DNA of 64,000 bases from Methylocapsa aurea (GTDB lineage: Bacteria > Pseudomonadota > Alphaproteobacteria > Rhizobiales > Beijerinckiaceae): positions 1-64,000 of the forward strand of contig NZ_JQKO01000017.1 in NCBI RefSeq assembly GCF_000746085.1, written 5' to 3'. The translations under genes and the position numbers were made by a program. This document shows positions 9,959 through 18,847 of the stretch, piece after piece. Every line of letters begins with the position of its first letter. The first letter of the stretch is position 1. The notes beneath the pieces are model-generated. The model saw only the letters and a list, made by a program, of their open reading frames with translations. It ran no database searches and was not told the DNA's origin.

Positions 9959-10294
9959 TCATTGAAAGTAGATCAGCTTCGCGTCGGAGAGGGCCTTCAT
10001 GCAAGCGTCTCGATTGCCTTCGGCATCGAGCGCTTTGGCCCGCGCCAGCACCGCCTCGAACCCAGTCTGGGCCCGCGCTTCAGCTTCTTTCACGGATTGA
10101 GGCGTCGGTTGATGTTCGAGTTGCGCGCCGATGGATTGAGGCGCTCCCGGCCCGGCGCCGGGCGTCGATTTCGAGGCGCGAACGGCCGCTTCGAACTGCG
10201 CGATCTCCTGCGTGCAAGGACCTGCCTGCGCCGAAGCAAGGGTGAGCCCAAGAGTGGCTCCGAGGATCAAGGCGGCAAGGCCTCTGCAGTTCAT
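9959..10294 (-). CDS. Small exported protein of unknown function
   Basis: About 111 residues, beginning MNCRGLAALILGATLGLTLASAQAG, a clear signal peptide with Ala-x-Ala cleavage. The mature part has two Cys residues (GPCTQEIAQFEAAV and NRDACMKALSDAKLIY) that could pair, and a middle rich in Pro, Gly and Gln. The ORF is open further upstream, but ATG 10294 was chosen because the signal peptide starts there. It faces the efflux operon tail to tail with 39 bp between stops. Function is unknown; I recognise only a general resemblance to small periplasmic helical proteins found in Hyphomicrobiales. Confidence 0.65.
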   Translation of the reverse strand: MNCRGLAALILGATLGLTLASAQAGPCTQEIAQFEAAVRASKSTPGAGPGAPQSIGAQLEHQPTPQSVKEAEARAQTGFEAVLARAKALDAEGNRDACMKALSDAKLIYFQ

Positions 10295-10420
10295 GGTTGT
10301 GCTCCACGGGTGGGATTGCGCGAATGGGGTCCATTCCAGCTCATCGTGCCACATTGGCGCGCGGCGCGCTATTGCCGGTAGGGCCCGCAAGAACTCTTTC
10401 CCGCGCCGGCCGTGCGCTTT

Positions 10421-10500
10421 TAGGAGCGTTCGGCGATTGCCGGTCCGTTGGGGCTGAGCCAGCGTGGCTTCAAAGGGGTCGATCAACTTTTCCAACTACA
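10421..10500 (-). repeat. Strongly decayed copy of the CTAG-bounded dispersed repeat (tentative)
   Basis: The plus strand reads TAGGAGCG, then a diverged middle, then TTCAAAGGGG and GATCAACTTTTCC. These blocks appear in the same order as in the intact copy at 20118-20234 but with an internal deletion. By eye it is the weakest member of the family. A small inverted repeat (CTTAAAG at 10504, CTTTAAG at 10522) follows directly, ahead of the hydrolase gene. Confidence 0.3.
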
Positions 10501-10571
10501 GGCCTTAAAGTAAAAAATGTGCTTTAAGACATTTCTTCATCGGTAGTCTCATCAATTTGAAGTGGGATCGC

Positions 10572-11459
10572 ATGTCCAAGTCGGGGATTGAAGCTGTCCG
10601 CGAAATGCTGCGTTCGAAGCCAAGGCCCAGGGGCTTCGCGGAGCGGCGCAAGCGCATGGACGAAATCGGCGCGCATCCGATCGCGCCCGATGTCGCGCTG
10701 GAGGAGGGGAGCCTCGCCGGCGTTCCAATAGAGTGGTCGCTGGCGCCTGGCGGCGATCCATCGCGCGTCGTGATTTACTTCCACGGTGGGGGCTATTGTT
10801 CGGGTTCGATCGCCAGCCATCGCGGCTTGGTCGTGGAGGCGGGGCGCGCGGCGGGCGCCCGCACGCTGGCGGTGGGATATCGGCTGGCCCCGGAATGTCC
10901 GTTCCCGGCCGCGCTCGATGACGCGCGCGCCGCCTACGCATTTCTCATCGGGCAAGGCTTCGCCCCCCAGCATATAGCATTGGGCGGCGATAGCGCCGGA
11001 GGCGGCCTTTGCCTGGCCCTGCTGACCAGCTTGCGCGATGCGGGCCATCCTTTGCCCGCCTGCGCATGGCTGATTTCGCCTTGGGTCGATCTCGAAATGA
11101 CCGGCGCCAGCCTGGCCGCCAAGGCGGCAGTCGATCCCTTAATCTCGAAGCGCTATCTGGAGGAACTGGCCACGGCCTATCTTGGCGGCGGCGATCCGGC
11201 CAATCCGCTGGTCTCGCCGCTTCACGCCGACCTTACTGGCCTCCCGCCCATGCTGGTGCAGGTGGGCTCGGCCGAGACATTGCTCGATGACGCGGTGCGG
11301 ATCGCCGGGCGCGCGGGCGCCGCCGATGTCTCCGTGACGCTCGAGATCTGGCCGCATATGATCCATGCGTGGCCTCTTTGGGCCGCCGAACTCGAGGAGG
11401 GGCGGGCGGCGCTCCAATCGGCCGGCGCCTTTATCCGCGGCAGATTTTTGAACCTTTAG
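10572..11459 (+). CDS. Alpha/beta hydrolase, hormone-sensitive lipase (HSL) type
   Basis: Esterase or lipase-like enzyme of about 295 residues. The oxyanion-hole motif HGGGYC begins at His 71, the nucleophile elbow GGDSAGGG has Ser 141, and the expected Asp and His of the triad fit TLLDD and PHMIHAWPL near the C-terminus. ATG 10572 was preferred to an in-frame TTG at 10557. It has no signal peptide and is therefore cytosolic. It stands alone between a divergent small gene and the next small ORF, and its substrate cannot be told. Confidence 0.9.
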   Translation: MSKSGIEAVREMLRSKPRPRGFAERRKRMDEIGAHPIAPDVALEEGSLAGVPIEWSLAPGGDPSRVVIYFHGGGYCSGSIASHRGLVVEAGRAAGARTLAVGYRLAPECPFPAALDDARAAYAFLIGQGFAPQHIALGGDSAGGGLCLALLTSLRDAGHPLPACAWLISPWVDLEMTGASLAAKAAVDPLISKRYLEELATAYLGGGDPANPLVSPLHADLTGLPPMLVQVGSAETLLDDAVRIAGRAGAADVSVTLEIWPHMIHAWPLWAAELEEGRAALQSAGAFIRGRFLNL

Positions 11460-11628
11460 CGCCGGGAATGCCGGGCCAAGATCCTTGCGCCTGCTTGCGC
11501 TAAGGACTGGACGCCATCGCTGCTCCGGGACTGGGCGGCGATCTTGCTGGCGCATTTCTTGCGCTTGCTGGATTCGATTGAAATCATGGCACCGACGAGA
11601 AGTCGAATTCCAATTCCTTTGAGGCCGA

Positions 11629-11946
11629 ATGATGCGCAAATGGGATGTGTTTTTTACCGCGACCAAAATCTCCAAAGGTCTGGAGCTCGATCTCTTTGAA
11701 GCCCTGGAAACCAATGAAGAGCCGCCGCCGCAATTGACCAAATATGACGTGCTGAACTTTGAAGTCGTATCGCGCCGAACGCATTTTCAAGGCAATGTTC
11801 TCGAGGTTCGCGACAATGGCGAAGCCATCATCGAGGCCCAAGGCGTCCGGTGGCGCATCTCGCCGGCGACGGATGCCGACGCCGTCCATCCGGTTGCGCG
11901 ACATGGGCGCGTTTGCATTTGGATGGTCCGGGAAGAAATCCAATGA
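11629..11946 (+). CDS. Small hypothetical protein upstream of draTG
   Basis: About 105 residues, starting MMRKWDVFFTATKISKGLELDLFEALE. Soluble, mixed alpha/beta composition with a compact C-terminal half (VVSRRTHFQGNVLEVRDNGEAIIEAQGVRWRISPA). Codon use resembles the surrounding genes, and no overlapping ORF competes, so it is probably real. It lies 230 bp upstream of draT on the same strand. Whether it belongs to the nitrogenase-regulation unit is unproven. I do not recognise a family. Confidence 0.6.
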   Translation: MMRKWDVFFTATKISKGLELDLFEALETNEEPPPQLTKYDVLNFEVVSRRTHFQGNVLEVRDNGEAIIEAQGVRWRISPATDADAVHPVARHGRVCIWMVREEIQ

Positions 11947-12176
11947 TGGGTCCGCCGCGCGACGCGGTCGCCAATCCTGCGCCGCTTAGCGCCCGGTTTC
12001 GGGATCTTCCAGCAAGCTTGCATAGGCATGCCAAGCTAATCTTGGTCAAAAGCCCACGGGCCTGCGTCACTTTCTCCTGCAATCAGGGCGGCGTTTTCCA
12101 GAAATGATGCTTGGGTTAGTCGCATGATCGGCGTTATCTATCGCGCAAAAGAGCGGGAGCAGGTCCGGAACGGGAA

Positions 12177-12995
12177 ATGAACAAGGGAGGCGCGGTCGGC
12201 CATTCGACGAATCTCGTGGGTTTGCCCACTGAATTCCTCGCGAGTTGCGATTTCAATGAGCAGCCAATGCCGGTGCATATCGCGGCGGCGCGCGAGATGA
12301 ACGCAAATCTGTTTGAAATGCTGAGCCAGGCCTCCGATGTGCTGGAGGCGGAGGAGGCTTTCATCTGCTATATGACGGCGATCTTCGGCCTCGATCCGGA
12401 ACAGCGCGAGGAGGGCGGTCGAAGCGCTGCGGGACGGCGGCGTTACCGCTCGTCTTTTCTGCGCCTGATCAAAGGCTGGGGATATGACAGCAATGGCCCG
12501 GAAGGGGCGGTGCTCAAAGGCTGGGTCGAGAGCCGCTTCGGCATATTCCCGACCTATCACAAGGGCCCGATCAAGCGCATTTCAAGCGGCTTCTGGACGA
12601 CTTACGTCGAAGAGAAAATGTCGAGCCGTTTCCATAACAATGCAATCTACGCCCAACTCGACCTCGTTTACGAATTCTGCCAATGGGCGTTGGCGACGCT
12701 GGTTGCGCCAGGCCAAACCCATGTCACGCTCTATCGCGGCATCAATTCCTTCGACGAGCACCAGATCCTGGAGCGGTTCGACAAGAAGACGGTCGTGATG
12801 CGGCTCAATAATCTCGCTTCATTTTCCGCCGATCGCGAAGTGGCCTGCTGTTTCGGCGATATTATCCTCACCGCCCGCGTGCCGCTGCAAAAGCTGGTGT
12901 TTTTCAACACGCTGCTGTCGATGCATGCGCTGAACGGCGAGGCCGAATATCTGGTCATTGGCGGAAATTATCGCGTCGATGCAAGCCATCTCTGA
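12177..12995 (+). CDS. draT: NAD+-dinitrogen-reductase ADP-D-ribosyltransferase
   Basis: DraT transfers ADP-ribose from NAD+ to an Arg of the nitrogenase Fe protein (NifH), switching nitrogenase off in response to ammonium or energy loss. It has 272 residues, the family length, and segments characteristic of DraT: GHSTNLVGLPTEFLAS, PVHIAAAREMNANLF, THVTLYRGIN and LNNLASFSADREVACCFGD. It is followed at once by draG, as in Rhodospirillum and Azospirillum. I looked for a sigma54 -24/-12 box upstream and did not find a convincing one. Its presence is good evidence that the organism fixes nitrogen although nif genes are not in view. Confidence 0.96.
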   Translation: MNKGGAVGHSTNLVGLPTEFLASCDFNEQPMPVHIAAAREMNANLFEMLSQASDVLEAEEAFICYMTAIFGLDPEQREEGGRSAAGRRRYRSSFLRLIKGWGYDSNGPEGAVLKGWVESRFGIFPTYHKGPIKRISSGFWTTYVEEKMSSRFHNNAIYAQLDLVYEFCQWALATLVAPGQTHVTLYRGINSFDEHQILERFDKKTVVMRLNNLASFSADREVACCFGDIILTARVPLQKLVFFNTLLSMHALNGEAEYLVIGGNYRVDASHL

Positions 12996-13039
12996 GCGCG
13001 CGGGAGGCCAAGATCGTTGAATCTCCGCAAGGCCTTGCT

Positions 13040-13939
13040 CTGAAGGATCCCGCTCTTCAAGACCGGGCGCTCGCCGCCTTTCTAGGCTTTGCGGTCGGCG
13101 ACGCGCTGGGCGCCACGGTCGAGTTTCTCACCCGCGAGGAAATCCTCGCCAAACATGGCCGACATCAAAAAATCATCGGCGGCGGCTGGCTCCGCCTCGC
13201 GCCGGGACAGGTCACGGACGATACGGAGCTATCCCTCGCCCTTGGCCGCTCGCTGGCGCGGCGCGGCGGCCTCGATTGCAAGGACATATGCGAAGAATTC
13301 GCAGGATGGCTGAAAGCGGGGCCGGTCGATGTTGGCAATACGTGCCGCCGGGGCATTCGCCGTTACATCACGCAAGGCACATTGGCGGGACCCGCCCGAG
13401 AGGCCGACGCCGGCAATGGCGCCGCCATGCGCGTCCTGCCGGTGGCCTTGGCGACTCTCGGCCATGCGGAAAATGCGAAGGCCTGGACCTTGGCTCAGTG
13501 CCATATCACCCATCATCATCCACTGTCTGACGATGTTGCGCTCACTCTGGTTCATATGACGCAGGCGCTTCTGCGCGGGCGAGGCAAGGAAGCCGCACGG
13601 GAGCGGTCCGCCGCGCTCGCGAGCGCTCACCCCGAGGCGGAGTTCGATGTCTACAGGGGCAAATGTTCGGCCTATGTCGTCGAGACGATGCAGACGGTGC
13701 TGCATTTTTATTTTCGGACCCAGTCCTTCGGCGAATGCCTGATTGAAACGGTCAACCAGGGCGGCGACGCCGACACGACGGGCGCATTGGTTGGGATGCT
13801 GGCTGGCGCGACCTATGGGCTCTCGGCCATTCCGAAGGACTGGCTGGCGCGGCTCGACCGTAAGGTCGCCGCCGAAATCCGTCTGCAGGTTCCGCAATTG
13901 CTTGCGCTCTCGGCGCGCAATGAGGGTAGAGCGGCGTGA
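13040..13939 (+). CDS. draG: ADP-ribosyl-[dinitrogen reductase] hydrolase with noncanonical start
   Basis: DraG removes the ADP-ribose put on NifH by DraT, reactivating nitrogenase. The frame encodes the whole family core: ALAAFLGFAVGDALGATVEF, TDDTELSLALGRSL, DVGNTCRRGIRRYI, DAGNGAAMR, and NQGGDADTTGALVGMLAGATYG with the di-metal Asp residues. The family's N-terminus should lie near residue DRALAAF, yet no ATG, GTG or TTG occurs in frame until TTG 13382, which would delete the catalytic N-terminal third. CTG 13040 gives about 299 residues, close to the usual 294, with AAGG 7 nt upstream. Alternatives are ATC 13013, 5 nt after a strong GGGAGG, or CTG 12992 overlapping the draT stop. A one-base sequencing error is also possible. 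Confidence 0.9.
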   Translation: MKDPALQDRALAAFLGFAVGDALGATVEFLTREEILAKHGRHQKIIGGGWLRLAPGQVTDDTELSLALGRSLARRGGLDCKDICEEFAGWLKAGPVDVGNTCRRGIRRYITQGTLAGPAREADAGNGAAMRVLPVALATLGHAENAKAWTLAQCHITHHHPLSDDVALTLVHMTQALLRGRGKEAARERSAALASAHPEAEFDVYRGKCSAYVVETMQTVLHFYFRTQSFGECLIETVNQGGDADTTGALVGMLAGATYGLSAIPKDWLARLDRKVAAEIRLQVPQLLALSARNEGRAA

Positions 13940-13955
13940 GGCGCCGGGCGCCGGG

Positions 13956-15122
13956 CTAAATCATCTTGAAATGCTTCGACAGCTTCAGTCCCTGACCCTG
14001 GTAATTCGAAACATCGCTCTCGCCATAAAGGACCTGCGGCGGCTCGGCCATTTTCTCGTAGACGAGCCGGCCGATCACCTGGCCATCCTCCAGGATGAAA
14101 GGCACCTCGTGGCTGCGGACTTCGAGAACCGCGCGCGCGCCTGGGCGCTTATCCAGCGCCGCGCCAAAACCTGGATCGAAAAAGCCGGCGTAATGGACCC
14201 GGAACTCGCCCATCGCGGGGTCGATCGGAACCATTTCGGCGGCGAGATCGGGAGGAATGTGCAATCTTTCATGCGAGGCGAGAATATAGAATTCGCCTGG
14301 ATCGAGGATTAGCTTGTTGTCCTCGCGGGCCCGGACGAGATCCCAATAATCGTCGATGCGATATTCGCCGACCCGGTCGATATCGATGATGTCGGCGTGT
14401 TTTTGCGCCCGGTAGCCAATCACCTCGCCGACCGATTGCGCGCTCAAGGCCACGCGCAGCACCAGCCCGTTGCGGAGGTTCAAATCGCCATCGACGAGCG
14501 GCATTTTTTGATGATGGTCGCGGAGGTCCTTGTCCTCGATGCCGAAATCGGTCCGCTCGAGCTGCTGCGAATTCAGCCGCCGGAACCGGATCTGGTTGAG
14601 TTTCGCGCCCTTGCGAACCCGGACGCTGAAGCTGCGCGGCGAGACCTCGGCATAGAGCGGCCCTTCATAGGCGCGGGCGACGCGGTCGAACACTTCGGCG
14701 TTATCGGTGATGAGGCGGGTGAAAATATCGAGCCGCCCGGTTGAGCTTTTCGGGTTCGCCACGGCGGAAATGCTGTCTGGTAATTTCAAGTGCTCGAGCA
14801 GAGGAATCACATAGACGCAGCCGCGCTCCAAGACTGCGCCTTTGTGGCCGTCGAGGCTGATAGCGTCGGTCTCGAGGGCGGGAAGCTGATCCGACACCTT
14901 GCGCTCCTTGCCCGGCAGGAAGCTCGCCCGAACCCGATAGGCGCGGGCGCCCAAGCGAAGGTCGAGGCTCGCCGGCTGGAACTGAGCTTCCTCGATTTCG
15001 GGGCTGGCGATCATCCCCCGGCGGACCATCAGCTCGATCTTTTGGCGCGACAGCAGGCCGAACTGGGTCCCGAAGTCGTCCTGGTCCAATTTGGGGAAAA
15101 GCGAGTGCATGGAAAGCCGCAT
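13956..15122 (-). CDS. dcd: 2'-deoxycytidine 5'-triphosphate deaminase, long alphaproteobacterial form
   Basis: Deaminates dCTP to dUTP for thymidylate synthesis. It has 388 residues, about twice the E. coli enzyme, which is the known two-domain form of Hyphomicrobiales. The core motif is NPKSSTGRLDIFTRLITDN in the N-terminal half; the second half repeats the fold (EFYILASHERLHIPPDLAAEM, HYAGFFDPGFGA). It starts MRLSMHSLFPKLDQ, and an internal Met at residue 5 is an alternative start. It runs opposite to draG (convergent, 16 bp apart) and divergently from metZ. Confidence 0.93.
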   Translation of the reverse strand: MRLSMHSLFPKLDQDDFGTQFGLLSRQKIELMVRRGMIASPEIEEAQFQPASLDLRLGARAYRVRASFLPGKERKVSDQLPALETDAISLDGHKGAVLERGCVYVIPLLEHLKLPDSISAVANPKSSTGRLDIFTRLITDNAEVFDRVARAYEGPLYAEVSPRSFSVRVRKGAKLNQIRFRRLNSQQLERTDFGIEDKDLRDHHQKMPLVDGDLNLRNGLVLRVALSAQSVGEVIGYRAQKHADIIDIDRVGEYRIDDYWDLVRAREDNKLILDPGEFYILASHERLHIPPDLAAEMVPIDPAMGEFRVHYAGFFDPGFGAALDKRPGARAVLEVRSHEVPFILEDGQVIGRLVYEKMAEPPQVLYGESDVSNYQGQGLKLSKHFKMI

Positions 15123-15262
15123 CGAATACTAAGGCAAAAAATTGCGGGAGTCGGAGTGGAGCAGCGGCAATAAGCTTAGGGTGCAATGCCGCGTTTGTCG
15201 CTTGAGATATAAGAAATAGGCGGGTAAGCAACCAAGGAATCCCCCCGCGCCGAGGAGAGCAG

Positions 15263-16489
15263 ATGAAAATTCCGGGGCAAAAGCCTGATCCCAGGACCTT
15301 GCGTCCGGCGACGCAGCTCGTCCATGGCGGCACGCAACGCTCGCAGTTCGGCGAAACCTCGGAGGCGATCTTCCTCACCCAGGGCTTCGTTTACGAATCG
15401 ATGGAGCGGGCCGAGGCGCGCTTTAAGGGCGACGAACCGGGCTATGTCTATTCGCGCTATTCCAATCCGACCGTCGTGATGTTCGAGGAGCGCATGGCTC
15501 TGTTCGAGGGGGCCGAGGCGGCGCGGGCGACGGCGAGCGGCATGGCGGCGGTCACGGCCTCGTTAATGTCGCTGGTCAAGGCCGGCGATCATGTCGTCGC
15601 CGCGCGCGCCTTGTTCGGGGCGTGCCTCTATGTGGTGGAGGACTTGCTGCCGCGTTTCGGCGTCTCCTCGACCTTGGTCGATGGCGCGGATCTGTCCCAA
15701 TGGCGCGCGGCGATGCGGCCGGAGACCAAGGTTCTGTTTCTCGAAAGCCCGACCAACCCTTGTCTCGAGGTCTATGATATTGCGGCGATCGCGGCGATCG
15801 CGCATGACAATGGCTCGCTTCTCGTGGTCGACAATGTTTTCGCCACGCCAATTCTCCAGAAGCCGTTGGCGCTCGGAGCCGACTGCGTCGTCTATTCCGC
15901 GACGAAGCACATTGACGGGCATGGCCGCTGTCTCGGCGGCGTGATCCTCGCCAGCCAGGAGCTCATTGACACGCATATTCATGCCTTTTTGCGCCAGACC
16001 GGGCCGGTGCTCTCGCCCTTCAACGCCTGGGTTCTTTTGAAATCGCTCGAAACCTTGCCCTTGCGGGTCAGGCAGCAGATGCAAAGCGCGGAGCGCATCG
16101 CGGATTTTCTGAGCGGCTGCCAACATATTCGCCTGGTCCGCTATCCTGGCCGTTCGGACCATCCCCAGGCCGACCTGGTCAAACGGCAAATGCGCGGCGG
16201 CGGAACGCTCGTCAGCTTCGAGTTCGCCGGCGGCAAGGCGGCGGCCTTCGCTTTCGCGAACCAATTGTCGATCATCAAAATTTCCAACAATCTGGGCGAC
16301 GCCAAAAGCCTGATCACGCATCCGGCGACGACGACGCATCAGAGGCTGACGCCCGAGGCGAGGGCCGCGCTTGGGGTGAACGACGGGCTTCTGCGCCTTT
16401 CGGTCGGACTGGAGGACGCCGACGATCTCATCGACGATTTGGGGGCCGCGCTCGCGGCTCTCGACCAGCATGGGCTCGCGGCGGAATAG
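15263..16489 (+). CDS. metZ: O-succinylhomoserine sulfhydrylase
   Basis: PLP enzyme that makes homocysteine directly from O-succinylhomoserine and sulfide. It has 408 residues of the Cys/Met metabolism family, with N-terminal RPATQLVHGGTQRSQFGETSEAIF, the PLP region YSRYSNPTV, and the Schiff-base Lys 215 in SATKHIDGHGRCLGG, the MetZ-type sequence. AGGAGAG 5 nt before ATG 15263 is a good ribosome-binding site. The 140 bp upstream was checked for a SAM-II riboswitch without success. It would use the sulfide produced by the cysIH cluster at 53-56 kb. Confidence 0.95.
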   Translation: MKIPGQKPDPRTLRPATQLVHGGTQRSQFGETSEAIFLTQGFVYESMERAEARFKGDEPGYVYSRYSNPTVVMFEERMALFEGAEAARATASGMAAVTASLMSLVKAGDHVVAARALFGACLYVVEDLLPRFGVSSTLVDGADLSQWRAAMRPETKVLFLESPTNPCLEVYDIAAIAAIAHDNGSLLVVDNVFATPILQKPLALGADCVVYSATKHIDGHGRCLGGVILASQELIDTHIHAFLRQTGPVLSPFNAWVLLKSLETLPLRVRQQMQSAERIADFLSGCQHIRLVRYPGRSDHPQADLVKRQMRGGGTLVSFEFAGGKAAAFAFANQLSIIKISNNLGDAKSLITHPATTTHQRLTPEARAALGVNDGLLRLSVGLEDADDLIDDLGAALAALDQHGLAAE

Positions 16490-16611
16490 TTCTTGCTTTG
16501 CTCTATGAAGGCCGCGCTAGCCCGTCAGGCTATTTTCCTCCTGAGCGAGGCTGTGCTAAAAATAATGCGCATGCCGGGCTTTTCCGGCTCTTTTCATGTT
16601 AGATCAAGACC

Positions 16612-17004
16612 ATGTACAGCGCCGTCACGCATGATATCCAAATTACCGTTCTGCCGGAATTCGTCCCGGAGCGCTCTGACGCCGACGAGGCGACCTTTTT
16701 CTGGGCCTATACGGTGGAAATCGCCAATCAGAGCAATATGACCGTGCAACTCACGGCGCGGCATTGGAAAATCACCGACGCCAATGGCAAGCTTGAGGAA
16801 GTGCAGGGGGCGGGCGTCGTTGGCGAACAGCCGATTTTGAAGCCTGGGGAGACCTTTCGCTACACGTCCGGCTCGAATTTGACGACGCCCTCCGGCATCA
16901 TGACGGGATCCTATCGCATGGTGAACGAAAACGGCGATGTCTTTGAGGCCGAAATCCCGGTCTTTTCGCTGGATTCGCCTTACGTCCGGCGCGTGCTCAA
17001 CTGA
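16612..17004 (+). CDS. apaG: ApaG family protein
   Basis: About 130 residues with the single immunoglobulin-like ApaG fold: TVEIANQSNMTVQLTARHW, GVVGEQPILKPGETFRYTSG and MTGSYRMVNENGDVFEAEIP. ApaG has been linked to divalent-cation tolerance and diadenosine-tetraphosphate phenotypes, but its molecular role is not settled. It starts at ATG 16612, 122 bp after metZ, and argE follows 59 bp later, so apaG-argE may be co-transcribed. Confidence 0.95.
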   Translation: MYSAVTHDIQITVLPEFVPERSDADEATFFWAYTVEIANQSNMTVQLTARHWKITDANGKLEEVQGAGVVGEQPILKPGETFRYTSGSNLTTPSGIMTGSYRMVNENGDVFEAEIPVFSLDSPYVRRVLN

Positions 17005-17063
17005 CCATTGGACGCATTTCGGGCGACTGTATTTTCGCCTGCGGATGAGGGAGCCGGTTGCCG

Positions 17064-18242
17064 ATGTCGTCCGCCAATGGTCCAGAGCCCGGTCTCGTCG
17101 CGACGCTCGACCTGCTTGAACGGCTGATTTCCTTTGATACCGAGAGCTCTAAATCCAATCTGGATCTGGTCGCCGCCGTCGAGGCCTATCTAAGCGGTTT
17201 AGGCGTCGACTATGTAAAAATTCCCAATAGCGCCGGCGACAAGGCGGCGCTTTTCGCCACCATTGGTCCAAAGGTCGATGGCGGCGTGGTCCTATCCGGG
17301 CATACCGATGTCGTCCCGGTGGAGGGACAGGCCTGGACTAGCGATCCATTCACATTGCGGCGCACGGAGCATCGCGTATACGGCCGCGGCGCCTGCGACA
17401 TGAAGGGATTTGACGCGATCTGCCTCGCGATGATCCCCGAATTCCAGAAAGCCCGCCTGTCGCGCCCGATCCACATTCTCTTAAGCTATGATGAGGAAAC
17501 CACCTGTCTTGGTCCGCTCGATGCGATCGCGCGCTTTGGCGTCGAGCTGCCTCGCCCCGGCGCGGTGCTCGTCGGCGAGCCTACCTTGATGCAGGTGGCG
17601 GACGCGCATAAGAGCGTCGCGACCTATCGCACCACTGTGCATGGCCATGAGGCGCATTCCTCCAAACCCAATCTTGGGGCGAATGCGATCGAGGCGGCCT
17701 GCGATCTCGTGACCGAGCTTTATCGTTTCGCCGCTGCGCTGGTAGAACAGGGCGATCCCTCCGGGCGGTTCGATCCGCCCTTTTCCACGATCCAGGTTGG
17801 CACGATCCACGGCGGGACAGCGCGCAATATCCTCGCCAAGCAATGCGTCTTCCACTGGGAGTTTCGCGCTTTGCCCGGCGTCCCGCAAGACCTCGCCTTG
17901 AGACATTTCGAGGAGTACGCGGCGCGGGTCGTTGCGCCAAAGCTCACCCGCTACGCCAAGGACGCCTTTATCGAGACCCTGACGGAAGTCGAAGTGCCCG
18001 GGTTGCGGCCGGAACCTGGCTCTCCAGCTGAGACCTTGGCCTTAAAGCTCGCGCACTCCAATCGCACGATCACGGTGCCTTTCGCCTCGGAGGCGGGCCA
18101 GTTCCAACTGGCCGAAGTGCCGACCGTGGTTTGCGGCCCAGGCTCGATCGATCAGGCGCATCAGCCCGACGAATATATCGAGATCGCGCAAATCGAGGCG
18201 GGGATCGCCTTCATGCGCAGGCTTGCGGCGGAGCTGAGCTGA
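17064..18242 (+). CDS. argE: Acetylornithine deacetylase
   Basis: Zinc peptidase-family M20 enzyme that removes the acetyl group from N-acetylornithine in arginine synthesis. It has about 392 residues. Metal ligands are visible as His 80 and Asp 82 in LSGHTDVVPVEG, GRGACDMKGFDA, and the Glu pair in YDEETTCLG. The dimerisation domain (HGHEAHSSKPNLGANAIEAA) follows. ATG 17064 was chosen over an in-frame TTG at 17058. Related M20 amidohydrolases cannot be excluded wholly, but the ArgE-type length and motifs fit well. Confidence 0.92.
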   Translation: MSSANGPEPGLVATLDLLERLISFDTESSKSNLDLVAAVEAYLSGLGVDYVKIPNSAGDKAALFATIGPKVDGGVVLSGHTDVVPVEGQAWTSDPFTLRRTEHRVYGRGACDMKGFDAICLAMIPEFQKARLSRPIHILLSYDEETTCLGPLDAIARFGVELPRPGAVLVGEPTLMQVADAHKSVATYRTTVHGHEAHSSKPNLGANAIEAACDLVTELYRFAAALVEQGDPSGRFDPPFSTIQVGTIHGGTARNILAKQCVFHWEFRALPGVPQDLALRHFEEYAARVVAPKLTRYAKDAFIETLTEVEVPGLRPEPGSPAETLALKLAHSNRTITVPFASEAGQFQLAEVPTVVCGPGSIDQAHQPDEYIEIAQIEAGIAFMRRLAAELS

Positions 18243-18268
18243 GACCTGCCTGACCGCTGCGCACGGGC

Positions 18269-18847
18269 TCACGGCTCCAGGACGGAATCCCAGTAGAGAT
18301 AATCCATCCAGCTTTCGTGCAGGTAATTTGGAGGAAACAGCCGGCCGTTCTGGTGCAGATCGTTGACGGTGGGCTGGTAGGGCTTGTGCGCCGGCCACAT
18401 GCGGGCTTCGCTTGGAAGCTGGTCGCTCTTGCGCAGATTGCAGGTGGAGCAGGCGGCGACGACATTTTCCCAGGTCGTCATTCCCCCTTTCGAGCGGGGG
18501 ATCACATGATCGAAGGTCAGATCCTGACGGGAATTGCAATATTGGCAGCTGAAACGATCGCGGAGGAAGACGTTGAATCTTGTGAAGGCAGGATGGCGGG
18601 ACGGTTTGACGTAGTTCTTGAGCGAAACCACCGAGGGCAGGGCCATCTCGAAGCTCGGACTTCGCACCGTCTTATCGTAATTGGACACGATATTGACGCG
18701 GTCGAGAAACACCGCCTTGATCGCATCCTGCCATGACCAAAGGGACAAAGGATAGTAGCTCAAGGGCCTGAAGTCGGCATTGAGCACCAGCGCCGGACAT
18801 GCCTCCGGCGAGACAGTGGGTTGGAAGTGAACCGTCAAATCCGGCAC
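18269..18847 (-). CDS. HNH endonuclease family protein
   Basis: About 192 residues with an HNH/zinc-finger nuclease domain in the middle: CQYCNSRQDLTFDHVIPRSKGG and then ENVVAACSTCNLRK supply two CxxC zinc pairs and the His-Asn-His core. The N-terminal part (ALVLNADFRPLSYYPLSLWSWQDAIKAV) is typical of the chromosomal HNH proteins common in Alphaproteobacteria, whose role is unclear and which are not restriction enzymes of known systems. It starts at GTG 18847 with no better ATG. It is convergent with argE, 26 bp apart. Confidence 0.9.
   Translation of the reverse strand: MPDLTVHFQPTVSPEACPALVLNADFRPLSYYPLSLWSWQDAIKAVFLDRVNIVSNYDKTVRSPSFEMALPSVVSLKNYVKPSRHPAFTRFNVFLRDRFSCQYCNSRQDLTFDHVIPRSKGGMTTWENVVAACSTCNLRKSDQLPSEARMWPAHKPYQPTVNDLHQNGRLFPPNYLHESWMDYLYWDSVLEP

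Noticed and set aside
11947-12176. Sigma54/NifA promoter upstream of draT
   Set aside because: No TGGC-N7-9-TTGC-like -24/-12 pair of acceptable quality; only an imperfect inverted repeat near 12013-12036.
13011-13045. Programmed frameshift at TTG CTC TGA before draG, like the RF2 site
   Set aside because: The RF2 type shifts +1, but here -1 would be required; there is no slippery heptamer. An unusual start or sequence error is simpler.
15123-15262. SAM-II type riboswitch upstream of metZ
   Set aside because: Alphaproteobacterial met genes often carry one, so I looked for its conserved blocks and pseudoknot partners. They are not visible in these 140 bp.
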